Shown here: in pieces, positions 25,334-34,716 of the stretch
How the letters are laid out: the number at the start of each line of letters is the position of its first letter
How positions within the stretch are numbered: position 1 is the first letter of the stretch
Origin: Brumimicrobium aurantiacum
Lineage (GTDB): Bacteria > Bacteroidota > Bacteroidia > Flavobacteriales_D > Crocinitomicaceae
Assembly: GCF_003402975.1 (NCBI RefSeq)
Contig: NZ_QURB01000002.1
Coordinates: 298,101 to 362,100, forward strand
Length of the DNA: 64,000 nt
Direction of reading: 5' to 3'
Made by a program: the position numbers and the translations under genes
The notes under the pieces: model-generated
The model's database searches: none
The model's input: the letters and a program-made list of their open reading frames with translations, nothing else
What the model was told of the DNA's origin: nothing

Positions 25334-27601
25334 CTATGCGTTTGCTTTTCTTCTAATCAAGTTAAGTGCACTACCTGCTTTGAACCACTCAATTTGTTGT
25401 TCATTGTAAGTATGATTTAATTTGATTTCTTCTTTAGATCCATCTGCATGAACTAATTCTAAAGTAATTTGCTTATTAGGAGCAAATTCATTTAAATCAA
25501 GGAAGTTGAAAGTATCGTCTTCTTTAATTTTGTCGTAATCAGCCTCATTTGCGAAAGTTAATCCTAACATTCCTTGTTTTTTAAGGTTTGTTTCGTGGAT
25601 ACGTGCAAAAGATTTTACAATTACTGCCATAACACCTAAGTGACGCGGTTCCATTGCTGCGTGTTCACGAGAAGAACCTTCACCATAATTGTGGTCACCC
25701 ACTACGATTGAAGGAATTCCAGCTGCTTTATAAGCACGAGCTGTTGCAGGAACTTCACCTTTTTCACCAGTCAATTGGTTTACTACTTCATTTGTTGCTT
25801 TTCCGAATGCATTAACAGCACCGATTAAACAGTTATTTGAAATATTATCAAGGTGACCACGGTAACGTAACCAAGGTCCAGCCATTGAAATATGGTCAGT
25901 TGTACATTTACCAAATGCTTTAATCAACAATTTCATTCCTGTAATGTTCTCACCATCCCAAGCTTCAAAAGGAGTTAAGATTTGTAAACGCTCAGAGTCA
26001 TCTTTTACAACAACATCAACATCACTTCCGTCTTTTGCTGGTTCTTGATAACCATTGTCTTCAACATCAAACCCTTCTGCTGGCAACTCTGTACCTGTTG
26101 GTGGATCTAATTTAATTTCCTCACCATCAGCATTTGTCAGTGTATCAGTTAAAGGATTGAAATCTAAACGTCCGGCAATTGCCATTGCAGCAACTAATTC
26201 TGGAGAAGTTACAAAAGCGTGTGTATTTGGGTTTCCATCAGCACGTTTTGAGAAGTTTCTGTTGAAAGAGTGGATAATTGTATTTTTCTCTTCTTTTTCA
26301 GAACCTGCTCTATCCCACTGTCCGATACATGGTCCACATGCATTTGTAAAGATTGTCGCATCAAGATCTTCAAAAGTTTTTAAAAGACCATCTCTTTCGG
26401 CAGTATATCTTACTTGTTCAGAACCTGGATTAATACCGAAGTCTGATTTTGTTTTTAATTTTTTGTCAACCGCTTGCTTAGCAATAGAAACAGCACGTGT
26501 TAAATCTTCGTAAGAAGAGTTTGTACAAGAACCGATTAATCCCCATTCAATATCTAAAGGCCAACCTTCTTTTTTCGCTACTTCACCTAATTTGTCGATA
26601 GGCGTAGCTAAATCTGGAGTAAATGGTCCATTCACGTGAGGCATTAATTCGCTCAAGTTAATTTCAATAACTTGGTCAAAATATTTTTCTGGCTCAGCAT
26701 AAACTTCATCATCTCCTGTTAAGTGTTCAGCAACTTGATCAGCCAACTCAACAACATCAGCACGACCAGTTGCCTTAAGGTAACGACGCATTGAATCGTC
26801 ATATCCAAATGTAGAAGTAGTTGCACCAATTTCAGCACCCATGTTACAAATCGTTCCTTTTCCTGTTGCAGAAAGTGATTTAGCACCTTCACCAAAGTAT
26901 TCAACGATACAACCTGTACCTCCTTTTACAGTAAGAATACCAGCCACTTTAAGGATAACATCTTTTGAAGCTGTCCATCCATTTAATTCACCAGTTAATT
27001 TAACACCGATTAATTTTGGGAATTTCAACTCCCAAGGCATACCAGCCATAACATCTACAGCATCAGCACCACCAACACCAATTGCAACCATTCCTAATCC
27101 ACCTGCATTTACAGTGTGAGAATCAGTACCAATCATCATTCCTCCTGGAAATGCATAATTTTCTAAAACAACTTGGTGAATAATTCCAGCTCCTGGTTTC
27201 CAGAAACCGATTCCATATTTATTACAAACTGAACTTAAGAAGTTAAATACCTCATTGTTCTTATTCAAACTTTCTTGCAAATCTTTAGTTGCACCTAATT
27301 TTGCTTGAATAAGGTGATCAGCATGGGCCGTTGAAGGAACAGCAACTTTATCTTTACCTGCTTGCATGAATTGCAATAATGCCATCTGCGCTGTTGCATC
27401 CTGCATAGCTACTCTATCTGGAGCAAAATCAACATAAGAACCACCACGCGTGAATTCTTTGTTTGCATCACCATCCCATAGGTGAGTGTAAAGGATTTTC
27501 TCTGACAATGTCAAAGGTTTGTTAACTGTCTTTCTTGCCGCCGCAATACGTTCTGGGTATCGCTCATAAACGGCTTTGATCATATCGATATCAAAGGCCA
27601 T
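25334..27601 (-). CDS. acn: Aconitate hydratase
   Basis: Aconitase interconverts citrate and isocitrate in the TCA cycle using a [4Fe-4S] cluster. The 755-residue protein is of the mitochondrial-type aconitase family by length and motifs. Cluster cysteines are C359 ([13 protein letters not shown]), C422 and C425 (ACGPCIGQW). [13 protein letters not shown] (158-170) is the substrate-binding segment, and the C-terminal swivel domain holds [12 protein letters not shown]. It is encoded alone with its own terminator. No gene symbol beyond acn is implied, since acnA/acnB naming does not fit this family well. Confidence 0.97.
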   Translation of the reverse strand: MAFDIDMIKAVYERYPERIAAARKTVNKPLTLSEKILYTHLWDGDANKEFTRGGSYVDFAPDRVAMQDATAQMALLQFMQAGKDKVAVPSTAHADHLIQAKLGATKDLQESLNKNNEVFNFLSSVCNKYGIGFWKPGAGIIHQVVLENYAFPGGMMIGTDSHTVNAGGLGMVAIGVGGADAVDVMAGMPWELKFPKLIGVKLTGELNGWTASKDVILKVAGILTVKGGTGCIVEYFGEGAKSLSATGKGTICNMGAEIGATTSTFGYDDSMRRYLKATGRADVVELADQVAEHLTGDDEVYAEPEKYFDQVIEINLSELMPHVNGPFTPDLATPIDKLGEVAKKEGWPLDIEWGLIGSCTNSSYEDLTRAVSIAKQAVDKKLKTKSDFGINPGSEQVRYTAERDGLLKTFEDLDATIFTNACGPCIGQWDRAGSEKEEKNTIIHSFNRNFSKRADGNPNTHAFVTSPELVAAMAIAGRLDFNPLTDTLTNADGEEIKLDPPTGTELPAEGFDVEDNGYQEPAKDGSDVDVVVKDDSERLQILTPFEAWDGENITGMKLLIKAFGKCTTDHISMAGPWLRYRGHLDNISNNCLIGAVNAFGKATNEVVNQLTGEKGEVPATARAYKAAGIPSIVVGDHNYGEGSSREHAAMEPRHLGVMAVIVKSFARIHETNLKKQGMLGLTFANEADYDKIKEDDTFNFLDLNEFAPNKQITLELVHADGSKEEIKLNHTYNEQQIEWFKAGSALNLIRRKANA

Positions 27602-27697
27602 AGTCTATTTTTTGTAATTAAAATTAATTTTTCTAAGCAATGCGAAAATAGCAATTTAAGCCTTTAATCGCAAGCTATAATTATGATTTATCGAAAA

Positions 27698-28450
27698 CTA
27701 TTGTTTTTTCTTGCTTGAAATGTTTTTCACGTAGATGTGTTTAGAACGGCTATTTGGAGCTTGACGTTCCTCAATCTTCACTGTACCAATAGCATCCATC
27801 AATGGTGTAAGTTTATAAAAACCAAAGTTTCGAGGGTCAAAATTTGGTTGTTTTTTATTGATCAATGAACCCACATCACCTAAAAATGCCCACCCATCAT
27901 CATCAGCACAATCATAAATAGATTGACGAATTAATCGGGTGATTTTTGGAGTTACTTTTTGAACTGTTTTCTTTGTTTTTGTTTTAGTCTTCCCTTTCTT
28001 CTCATCTGTTTCGTCAGATTTTAGAATTTCTAGGTAAATAAACTTATCACATGCAACAATAAAAGGCTCTGGAGTTTTCTCCTCTCCTATTCCGATTACA
28101 AATTGACTTGACTCACGCAATCTAGTCGCAAGTCTTGTAAAATCTGAATCTGAAGATACAATACAAAAACCATCTGTTTTTCCGCCATATAAAATATCCA
28201 TGGCATCAATTATCATTGCTGAATCTGTTGCATTTTTACCTTGGGTATAACCATACTGTTGTATAGGTTGTATGGCATTTTCTAATAAAAGCGTTTTCCA
28301 TTTCGATAAATGTGGTTTTGTCCAGTCTCCATATATACGTTTGATTGAAGGTGTACCATATTTGGCTATTTCCTCCATCATTTCCTTGATGTATCTGCTT
28401 GGAATATTATCTCCATCAATCAGTACTGCTAAGTTTGAATCTTTATTCAT
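27698..28450 (-). CDS. NYN-domain protein with C-terminal LOTUS/OST-HTH-like domain
   Basis: The 250-residue protein has an N-terminal NYN (PIN-like nuclease) domain with the acidic residues of the family: AVLIDGDNIPSRY, KNATDSAMIIDAMD and IVSSDSDFTRLATRL. A Lys/Thr-rich linker (about 155-170) leads to a C-terminal domain (about 172-245; GSLINKKQPNFDPRNFGF, then KLTPLMDAIG) that matches LOTUS/OST-HTH. The combination suggests an RNA-directed nuclease, as for the MARF1/LabA-like family, but no substrate is known. It lies 28 bp downstream of the MORN-type gene and may belong to the same transcript. Confidence 0.88.
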   Translation of the reverse strand: MNKDSNLAVLIDGDNIPSRYIKEMMEEIAKYGTPSIKRIYGDWTKPHLSKWKTLLLENAIQPIQQYGYTQGKNATDSAMIIDAMDILYGGKTDGFCIVSSDSDFTRLATRLRESSQFVIGIGEEKTPEPFIVACDKFIYLEILKSDETDEKKGKTKTKTKKTVQKVTPKITRLIRQSIYDCADDDGWAFLGDVGSLINKKQPNFDPRNFGFYKLTPLMDAIGTVKIEERQAPNSRSKHIYVKNISSKKKQ

Positions 28451-28478
28451 TAAAATTTGTTTGGTTTAATGGTTTGGA

Positions 28479-29564
28479 CTATTTCCAGAATTGCCACCAT
28501 TTTTTGGATTTAGCATTTGGAACTTCGTCATCCTCATTTCCTTCTGTTGGTCCGTCACCACCGAAAGTTTCAATTTCATTGCCATATTTATCATAAACAT
28601 GTTTCTCTATGAGTTCATCTTTTTTATAAAGGGCTTCCATTTTTAATTTGTCATCCGGAAAACGCTCCATGAATTCACCATGTTTCATTCCGTTTTTATA
28701 GGTTTCTAAAGTTTGAATGTGACCTTGTATAAAGAAGGTTTTAAAAACGCCATTCTTTACATCATCTTCCCATGTCTCCGTTTTTAGAAGGCTTCCATCG
28801 TTATAATAAAATTTCCAATCTCCTGTTTTCTTCCCTTCTTCGTAAAGGCGTTCTTGCAAGACATTTCCCTCACCATCATATTGTGTATATGCTCCATCAA
28901 ACAATCCGTCTTTATAGTTGATTTCTGTTTTTACTTTTGAATCTGCATAAAAATCGATTTTCGGACCATTTAATATTCCATTGCTATAGTTTTCAATCTT
29001 AAATGTATCATTTTCAAAAACAGGGTATTCAATGAACTTATCGACATTGTCAATGACCAATTTGAACTTTTCTGTTCCCGTCTTTACCTGACGGTAGTAA
29101 ATTGATTGACCATGCTTTTCACCATTAGAATAATTAATGTTCCAAGCAACTAATCCACTTGTGTCATTATAAAAAGTCCACTGACCATTTTCTACACCAT
29201 CAATATGATTACGCACAACTTGTGGACAACCAGATTTGTAAAATGTTGTATCGATTCCATTTACTTTTCCTCCAGAAAACTTCACTAAACGCTGACGTAA
29301 ACCATTGTTGTGACAAGTTTCACATTCTCCGGTAAATGGATTTCCAGATTCTCTTGAAAAAACGAGATTTGATCCTGGATCAGATTCTAAGTTTTGATTA
29401 CAATCGACAATATCGTCTCGTTCATCACATTCCCATGCGACATATTTTTTTCCAAGTCTTTCGGCTGACTTTTCAAAGCAAGGACCTCTTTTTATCCCGT
29501 TAATCTGTGAAAAGGCTCCTGTCGAAAATATTAAAATCAATACTAAAAATCCAAATCTCATCAT
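28479..29564 (-). CDS. MORN-repeat (YwqK-like) secreted protein
   Basis: The 361-residue protein has a signal peptide (ending near GAFSQ) and at least seven MORN-like repeats with the pattern G-x-W-x-x-Y/F-x-x-D/N-G (GQWTFYNDTSG, GDWKFYYNDGS, GEFMERFPDDK). Databases often name this family a YwqK antitoxin, but the signal peptide and the absence of a partner toxin argue against that role here. The repeats are probably structural, in the periplasm or outer membrane. It overlaps the thioesterase gene upstream by 4 bp. Confidence 0.82.
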   Translation of the reverse strand: MMRFGFLVLILIFSTGAFSQINGIKRGPCFEKSAERLGKKYVAWECDERDDIVDCNQNLESDPGSNLVFSRESGNPFTGECETCHNNGLRQRLVKFSGGKVNGIDTTFYKSGCPQVVRNHIDGVENGQWTFYNDTSGLVAWNINYSNGEKHGQSIYYRQVKTGTEKFKLVIDNVDKFIEYPVFENDTFKIENYSNGILNGPKIDFYADSKVKTEINYKDGLFDGAYTQYDGEGNVLQERLYEEGKKTGDWKFYYNDGSLLKTETWEDDVKNGVFKTFFIQGHIQTLETYKNGMKHGEFMERFPDDKLKMEALYKKDELIEKHVYDKYGNEIETFGGDGPTEGNEDDEVPNAKSKKWWQFWK

Positions 29565-29962
29565 GTTTTATCGTCTAATTTTTTAAATGCTTCAATTAAT
29601 TCTGGAAATACTTCAACACTCTTGTTACTTCTAAAATCAAAGCATACTAGTTTTGAAGCGCCTGTAGTTCTAAGTTCTCCATCAACTCTAACCTCATATC
29701 CGAAAGTAAAACTTTTACCTCCAACTTCAATCAAATGAAGTGAGATTTCAGGGAAATCATGTAAAAAAACCGGCTTTAGATAAGTTAATTCATTCTTAAC
29801 CAATAAAGTTCCTTGTTTTTGGTAATCCCATTCTGAACCAACTAATTGTTCAAAATAATGCATTCTTGCTTGTTCAAAATAACTTAAATATACTGCATTA
29901 TTTACGTGCCCCATCATGTCACAATCTGCAAATCTTACTTGTATTCTTGCTGGTTTAATCAT
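29561..29962 (-). CDS. Acyl-CoA thioesterase, hotdog fold (YbgC/4HBT type)
   Basis: The 133-residue protein has the 4HBT pattern with FADCDMMGHVNNAVYLSYFEQAR (residues 11-33), including the catalytic-site Asp and the H-V-N-N segment. The family hydrolyses acyl-CoA thioesters. It overlaps both neighbours by 4 bp (the CapD-like gene upstream and the MORN gene downstream), so the three are translationally coupled. A link between this activity and the surface polysaccharide gene is not evident. Confidence 0.9.
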   Translation of the reverse strand: MIKPARIQVRFADCDMMGHVNNAVYLSYFEQARMHYFEQLVGSEWDYQKQGTLLVKNELTYLKPVFLHDFPEISLHLIEVGGKSFTFGYEVRVDGELRTTGASKLVCFDFRSNKSVEVFPELIEAFKKLDDKT

Positions 29963-31863
29963 TTATCTAGTTTTGTAAATTCTGAATTGTTACTTAAAAA
30001 TTCAGGAACTATTTGTTTCATTTTTATTACGATTTCCTCGTTGTTTTGTTTTTTAAACAACCCAATTAAGGCTTCGATCTCACTTATTATATTGGCAGGT
30101 GCCGGACAATTTTGTGCTCTTAAAATCTGCTTGTGATGCGTTGGTAACGTATTTTCTTCATTGGCCAACAACTCCTCATAAAGCTTTTCACCAGGTCTTA
30201 AGCCTGAGATTTTTATATCAATATCTTTACCGTATTCTAATCCAGAAAGACGAATCATTTTCTTGGCTAAATCAACAATTTTTACTGGCTCTCCCATATC
30301 AAAAACGAAGATTTCCCCTCCATTCCCCATGGCACTAGCTTCTAATACCAATTGACAAGCTTCAGGAATAGTCATAAAGTAGCGGGTTACATTGACATCA
30401 GTAACGGTGATTGGTCCGCCTTGGTCAATCTGCTTCTTGAACAATGGGATTACAGATCCATTTGAGCCTAAAACATTTCCAAATCGCGTTGTTACAAATT
30501 GAGTTTGAGATGTCTCATTGATTTTCTGAGCATAAATCTCTGCAATCCTTTTTGATGCGCCCATCACGTTGGTTGGATTTACAGCCTTATCTGTTGAAAT
30601 CATTACCATTTTCTCAGCCTTATAATGGTCAGATAAATCTACAATAACCTTAGTTCCGAGAACATTAGTTAATACTGATTCAGACGGATTACCTTCCATC
30701 AATGGTACATGTTTATAGGCTGCAGCATGAAAAACAATTGATGGCTTGAATTGATCAAACAAGTTTTCCATACGATCTTTATCACGAACACTTCCTATTA
30801 CAATCTCAACATTATCAGCTAATCCAGCTGCTATTAAATCTATATGTAAATCATATAATCCAGATTCCCACTGATCTAAGAGTATCAATTTTTTCGGACT
30901 ATAATGAACAACTTGTTTGGTGATTCCACTTCCTATTGAACCAGCGGCTCCAGTAATAAGAATAACTTTATCCTTGATTTGGTTTTTTACACCTTCAACA
31001 TTTAAGTTTATTGGTTCTCTACCTAATAAATCATCAATGTTTATTTTTCGTATTTGATTAATACTAAACTCACCATTAATCCATTTCTTAAAACTAGGAA
31101 CACGCTTAACTTCTACTTCTTTTTCAAGACAAATTTCAACAATACTTGAAATCACCGCTTTATTAGGCTCTTGAATTGCGACAATAAGTTCTGTGACATC
31201 GTATTTATCAATTAAACGTTCGAGGTTATCAGTTTTGTAAATTGAAGTTCCTTCTAGCCTTTTACTTTCAAGGTTTTTATTGTCATCTAAAAAAGCAACA
31301 ATTTTAGAATTAAAATTTGGATCTTTTTCAATCGTTCTTTTGGTAATTAAACCAGAAACACCTGCTCCAAAAATTAGAATATTTTTACGTTTAGCATCCT
31401 TTGGTTTATTCATTTCAAAGTATATAACTTTAACAGTGAATCTGAAACCAATCATAAATAAAAGAGAAACCAAAAACTCAACAATAATAATTGAATTGGG
31501 TAAAATAAATCGGTTGTCTACAAAGATATACCTTACTAAACCAGCAACGAAAATAATTGAACTGTAGGTTAATAATGCAAAGAAAATTCTTTTTACATCT
31601 GCTAAAGAGGTAAACCTTACAAGTCCTTTATGAATCTTAAAGAGAAAGAAAACAACCGGTTTAAGTAAAATGACAAAAGGAAGAACATCTTTGATGTATC
31701 CCCATTCTTTTGTTATCGTTTCTGAATCGGTATAAAAATCAAAACGGATTAGGTAAGCAAGTGTTAATGCAGCAATGAAAACAATAAAATCCATCAACAT
31801 GACAATACTTCTTGGAGTATTGTTAATATCTAATAAACTTGAATTTTGTTGTTTATCTTTCAT
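29959..31863 (-). CDS. CapD/FlaA1-like membrane nucleotide-sugar dehydratase/epimerase
   Basis: The 634-residue protein has four N-terminal membrane helices, a first Rossmann-like CoA-binding domain (LIFGAGVSGLITKRTI, about 165) and a C-terminal SDR domain (ITGAAGSIGSGITKQV; STDKAVNPTNVMGASKR). The usual SDR tyrosine is replaced by Met in NVMGASK, which is normal for the membrane UDP-GlcNAc 4,6-dehydratases (PglF/WbpM type). The product acts on a UDP-sugar for surface polysaccharide or glycoprotein. No glycosyltransferases lie nearby. It is 82 bp downstream of the SRPBCC gene. Confidence 0.92.
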   Translation of the reverse strand: MKDKQQNSSLLDINNTPRSIVMLMDFIVFIAALTLAYLIRFDFYTDSETITKEWGYIKDVLPFVILLKPVVFFLFKIHKGLVRFTSLADVKRIFFALLTYSSIIFVAGLVRYIFVDNRFILPNSIIIVEFLVSLLFMIGFRFTVKVIYFEMNKPKDAKRKNILIFGAGVSGLITKRTIEKDPNFNSKIVAFLDDNKNLESKRLEGTSIYKTDNLERLIDKYDVTELIVAIQEPNKAVISSIVEICLEKEVEVKRVPSFKKWINGEFSINQIRKINIDDLLGREPINLNVEGVKNQIKDKVILITGAAGSIGSGITKQVVHYSPKKLILLDQWESGLYDLHIDLIAAGLADNVEIVIGSVRDKDRMENLFDQFKPSIVFHAAAYKHVPLMEGNPSESVLTNVLGTKVIVDLSDHYKAEKMVMISTDKAVNPTNVMGASKRIAEIYAQKINETSQTQFVTTRFGNVLGSNGSVIPLFKKQIDQGGPITVTDVNVTRYFMTIPEACQLVLEASAMGNGGEIFVFDMGEPVKIVDLAKKMIRLSGLEYGKDIDIKISGLRPGEKLYEELLANEENTLPTHHKQILRAQNCPAPANIISEIEALIGLFKKQNNEEIVIKMKQIVPEFLSNNSEFTKLDK

Positions 31864-31945
31864 TTGCTACTTAAAAAGAATAAAATGATGCAAACCTTCA
31901 ATAAATAAACATAAAATTCACGTCAAAGATTTGCAACAAAATAAG

Positions 31946-32347
31946 TTAAGATTCAAAAACTTGTTTTAATTCACCTGTCATGTGATTAAACAAATTGGTT
32001 AATGGTTTTTTGACCATCATTTTTAAAAAAGCGTTCACTTCTCCATCAAAAGCGATAAAACCTTCCGTTTTTCCATCTGCATCGCTTAGTAATACAGAAA
32101 GCTTGAAAGGAAAAGGTGATTTTTCACCAGATGTCATTCTAATTTCATTATTTGGTTTTAAATCACTTTGTACTAAAGAGATTGTGATTCCTCCTTGAAC
32201 TTTAAAAGAACATTCTGTTGCTGTTCCTCTAAAATCCTTTACTTCATTTTCTGGAAGTAGTTTTCCAATATTTTCTGTATTCTGTAAAAAAGCGAATACC
32301 TCTTCTATTGGTGCATTAACAATTGATTTATTACTGTCTATTTTCAT
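31946..32347 (-). CDS. SRPBCC-family protein
   Basis: The 133-residue protein has the START/polyketide-cyclase-like helix-grip pattern (SKSIVNAPIEEVFAFLQNT at the N-terminus, a C-terminal long helix after FLKMMVKKPLTNLFN). Such proteins bind hydrophobic ligands, but the ligand here is unknown. It follows pyrE by 15 bp; pyrE followed by an SRPBCC gene is, to my knowledge, a recurrent order in Flavobacteriales, with the NUDIX gene divergent. Confidence 0.87.
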   Translation of the reverse strand: MKIDSNKSIVNAPIEEVFAFLQNTENIGKLLPENEVKDFRGTATECSFKVQGGITISLVQSDLKPNNEIRMTSGEKSPFPFKLSVLLSDADGKTEGFIAFDGEVNAFLKMMVKKPLTNLFNHMTGELKQVFES

Positions 32348-32362
32348 AATATTCTTAAATTA

Positions 32363-33001
32363 TTACCCCCAAGTTTCAGGAGAAACTCTCCATTTTTTTA
32401 GAGAATCCATATCCTTTTCTGTCACCGTACCTTGTTTTAAGGCAATGTCTATCATCACTTCATAGTTTGATAAAACATTTAGTTGACACTTAGCTTCTTC
32501 AAAGGCTTTGGTTGCTGTTTCAAAACCATAGTTGAAAATCGCAATAACACCTTTAACATTCAACTCTGCACTTCTTAATGCTTCAACAGCCTTTAAACTG
32601 CTTCCTCCCGTTGAAATTAAATCTTCGATAACAACTACATTAGAACCTGTTGAATAATCACCTTCGATCATATTCTCTAATCCATGTCCTTTTGCAGAAG
32701 AACGAACATAAACAAAAGGTACACCCAGCTCTTGTGCCACTAATGCACCCATAGCAATACCCCCAGTTGCAACACCAGCAATAATATCTGGTTTTCCATA
32801 CTCTTCAAGCACTGCCTTTGAGAAAACTTGTCGAATATGCGTTCTGATTTGTGGGTAAGAAAGTGTTTTACGGTTATCACAATATATTGGTGATTTCCAT
32901 CCTGAAGACCATGTAAATGGGTCATTTGGTTGAAGCTTAATCGCTTTTATCTGCAATAAATATTCTGCTATCTTTGCAGCATTATCAATATCATTAATCA
33001 T
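32363..33001 (-). CDS. pyrE: Orotate phosphoribosyltransferase
   Basis: PyrE makes orotidine 5'-phosphate from orotate and PRPP in pyrimidine synthesis. The protein (212 residues from the preferred ATG at 33001) has the PRPP-binding motif VVVIEDLISTGGSS, the orotate region FTWSSGWKSPIYCDNRK and the flexible-loop RSSAKGHG. An upstream in-frame GTG at 33007 would add two residues, but it lies inside the -7 element, so ATG is chosen. It is followed closely by the SRPBCC gene. The start codon lies 6 bp from the -7 element, which predicts a leaderless mRNA. Confidence 0.95.
   Translation of the reverse strand: MINDIDNAAKIAEYLLQIKAIKLQPNDPFTWSSGWKSPIYCDNRKTLSYPQIRTHIRQVFSKAVLEEYGKPDIIAGVATGGIAMGALVAQELGVPFVYVRSSAKGHGLENMIEGDYSTGSNVVVIEDLISTGGSSLKAVEALRSAELNVKGVIAIFNYGFETATKAFEEAKCQLNVLSNYEVMIDIALKQGTVTEKDMDSLKKWRVSPETWG
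32969..32976 (+). promoter_or_regulatory. -7 element (TATCTTTG) of the NUDIX gene, inside pyrE
   Basis: TATCTTTG matches TAnnTTTG and lies 34 bp before the NUDIX ATG, within the 5' coding region of pyrE. No clear -33 box is seen. Confidence 0.45.
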
Positions 33002-33006
33002 AATCA

Positions 33007-33014
33007 CAAATGTA
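33007..33014 (-). promoter_or_regulatory. -7 element (TACATTTG) of pyrE, containing the NUDIX start codon
   Basis: Read on the minus strand this is TACATTTG, a full match to TAnnTTTG. The plus-strand ATG of the NUDIX gene (33010-33012) lies inside it. The pyrE ATG at 33001 is 6 bp downstream, so transcription should begin at or beside the start codon. Confidence 0.55.
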
Positions 33015-33621
33015 TAAAGTTTTTGTCGATAATATCTCTATTTGCTTTCAAAAAGATTTAAACTTTAGTTGTAATCTACCAAAGCAGTATTTACCAATTC
33101 TCTCGAAGGATAAATTTGAAAGCTTCAAAACTGATATCAAGGAAATTTCCAAAACTCAAACAATCACGGTTTTCAGTCCAGATCCTCTTCATGCGATGAA
33201 GAATTTTTTTAAGGAATTTAAATGGATTGAAGCAGCGGGAGGTATTGTAAAAAACGATAAAACAAAAAAAGAATTATTCATCCTAAGGAACGGGTTTTGG
33301 GATATCCCAAAAGGTAAAATCGAAGAAGGTGAATCTCCTGAAAGTGGTGCAATTCGTGAAATTCAAGAAGAATGTGGAATTAATGAATTAAAAATCAATA
33401 GAGAACTCTCCCCTACTTATCATGTTTATTTTGCTTATGAAAAGCATTTTATCAAAAAAACTTATTGGTATAAAATGACTAGTCATGAAACAGATGTTAC
33501 TCCTCAAGCTGAGGAAGGCATAACAGAAGTTCGTTGGTTTGATCAAAATGAGCTAGAAATCGTTCAATCCAATACCTTCACTTCAATTCTTGAGGTAATT
33601 GAAGAAAATAAACAAGGTTAA
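33010..33621 (+). CDS. NUDIX hydrolase
   Basis: The 203-residue protein has a poorly conserved N-terminal extension of about 75 residues and a NUDIX domain with an intact Nudix box, GKIEEGESPESGAIREIQEE followed by CGI. The enzyme cleaves a nucleoside diphosphate linked to another group; the substrate is not predictable. It is divergent from pyrE with 8 bp between the start codons, so the two must share regulatory DNA. The pairing could link nucleotide clean-up with pyrimidine synthesis (inference). Confidence 0.92.
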   Translation: MYKVFVDNISICFQKDLNFSCNLPKQYLPILSKDKFESFKTDIKEISKTQTITVFSPDPLHAMKNFFKEFKWIEAAGGIVKNDKTKKELFILRNGFWDIPKGKIEEGESPESGAIREIQEECGINELKINRELSPTYHVYFAYEKHFIKKTYWYKMTSHETDVTPQAEEGITEVRWFDQNELEIVQSNTFTSILEVIEENKQG

Positions 33622-33627
33622 ATTCGC

Positions 33628-34485
33628 TTAGATAAATTTAAAATTCACTCTTCTATTGCGTTGTTTCCCTTCTTTGGTTCTGTTTGAATCTATGGGTTGT
33701 CTCTTTCCTTTAAAATCTATTTCCAATTTTTCAGCTTCGATTCCTTGGGACTTAAAATAATCACGAATTGATTTTGCACGTCGTTCAGAGAGTCCAATAT
33801 TGTAATCATCAGTACCTACAGCATCAGTATGTCCTGTAATTTCTACTCTCAAATCATGGATTCCGTCTAAAACCATCGCCATTTCATTAAGGTATTCATA
33901 AAACTCAGGTTTGATTTCTGATTTGTCGTGATCAAAATAAATAGGTTGAAACTTAAAATTGGCTTGTATACTTTTCATTACCTCTGGAGCTGGATAACCT
34001 TTTAAGTAGGAACGTACAAAATGATGTTTCCATAAATGTGTAGAACCTGGATTGTCCTCCAAATTTAATTCGTGATCAGACCTGAAAAACACCACTTCTC
34101 CACTATTATGTCTACAATCTGAACTTTGATAGCTTCCTTTGAGATAGGCCAAAGAATCATCATAAACCAAGGTATAATTCAATTTACAAATCGGTGATTT
34201 TCGTGAATTAGAAGAGCGTCGACCATATTTCTCTGTTAGAAAAATCTCTTTATCCTCAATACTTCCTTCGAAAGATTTTACAGCGAATTCAGTGTCATCC
34301 AATAATTCAATTCTCGTTAAACCAGTAAATTGACTTCCTTCATCTTCAATCTTAAGATAAATTACATCTGAAGTCTTTGGGGTTTGGTTATTTGAAATGA
34401 TTATTCCAGTCCAGTTTCCTGACAAGTCTTGTCCAACAGCTTGAAAGACGAAAAAGGTAAAGATGATAAGCAGCTTATTTCTCAT
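33628..34485 (-). CDS. OmpA-family protein with N-terminal lipocalin-like/beta domain
   Basis: The 285-residue protein has a signal peptide (ending near AVGQ, residue 18), a beta-rich N-terminal domain (about 20-145; DLSGNWTGIIISNNQTPKTS) and a C-terminal OmpA peptidoglycan-binding domain with VEITGHTDAVGTDDYNIGLS, ERRAKSIRDYF and a final RNRRVNFKF. The OmpA domain anchors proteins to peptidoglycan. The gene is convergent with NUDIX, with only 6 bp between the stops. Confidence 0.88.
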   Translation of the reverse strand: MRNKLLIIFTFFVFQAVGQDLSGNWTGIIISNNQTPKTSDVIYLKIEDEGSQFTGLTRIELLDDTEFAVKSFEGSIEDKEIFLTEKYGRRSSNSRKSPICKLNYTLVYDDSLAYLKGSYQSSDCRHNSGEVVFFRSDHELNLEDNPGSTHLWKHHFVRSYLKGYPAPEVMKSIQANFKFQPIYFDHDKSEIKPEFYEYLNEMAMVLDGIHDLRVEITGHTDAVGTDDYNIGLSERRAKSIRDYFKSQGIEAEKLEIDFKGKRQPIDSNRTKEGKQRNRRVNFKFI

Positions 34486-34690
34486 GGTTAATCACAAATA
34501 TTCCAAAAAATGTTCCATTAAACAAGAAGTGAATAAGATTAATTAAATGATACATTCTTTTATTTAGCTATTCGAACAGTTAACAACTCAAATACAATTA
34601 GTTAGTTGAGTTTTATTTTTAGCAATAAAAGAATAGTCAAATTCATACTAAAAAAATCTTCTACACATTATTATTTTAGGTAGATATCAG

Positions 34691-34698
34691 TAGTTTTG
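34691..34698 (+). promoter_or_regulatory. -7 element (TAGTTTTG) of the aspartokinase-lysA operon
   Basis: TAGTTTTG matches TAnnTTTG and lies 19 bp before the ATG at 34717. An in-frame TTG at 34696 lies inside this element, which argues against that TTG as the start codon. Confidence 0.55.
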
Positions 34699-34716
34699 CA
34701 GTACATTCCAAAGATC

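Noticed and set aside
26055-26513. 152-codon open frame on the plus strand inside aconitase
   Set aside because: It is antisense to a highly conserved gene, has no recognisable domain and reflects codon use on the opposite strand. The same reasoning removes the other long antisense frames, such as 5315-5686 and 31280-31567.
28479-29564. YwqK-type antitoxin of a toxin-antitoxin pair
   Set aside because: The protein has a signal peptide and MORN repeats, and the neighbours are a thioesterase and an NYN protein. No toxin partner is visible; the database name is misleading here.
34696-34716. TTG start seven codons before the aspartokinase ATG
   Set aside because: The TTG lies inside a perfect -7 element (34691-34698), so it would not be in the mRNA. 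The ATG at 34717 gives the canonical MKIIKFGGTS start.
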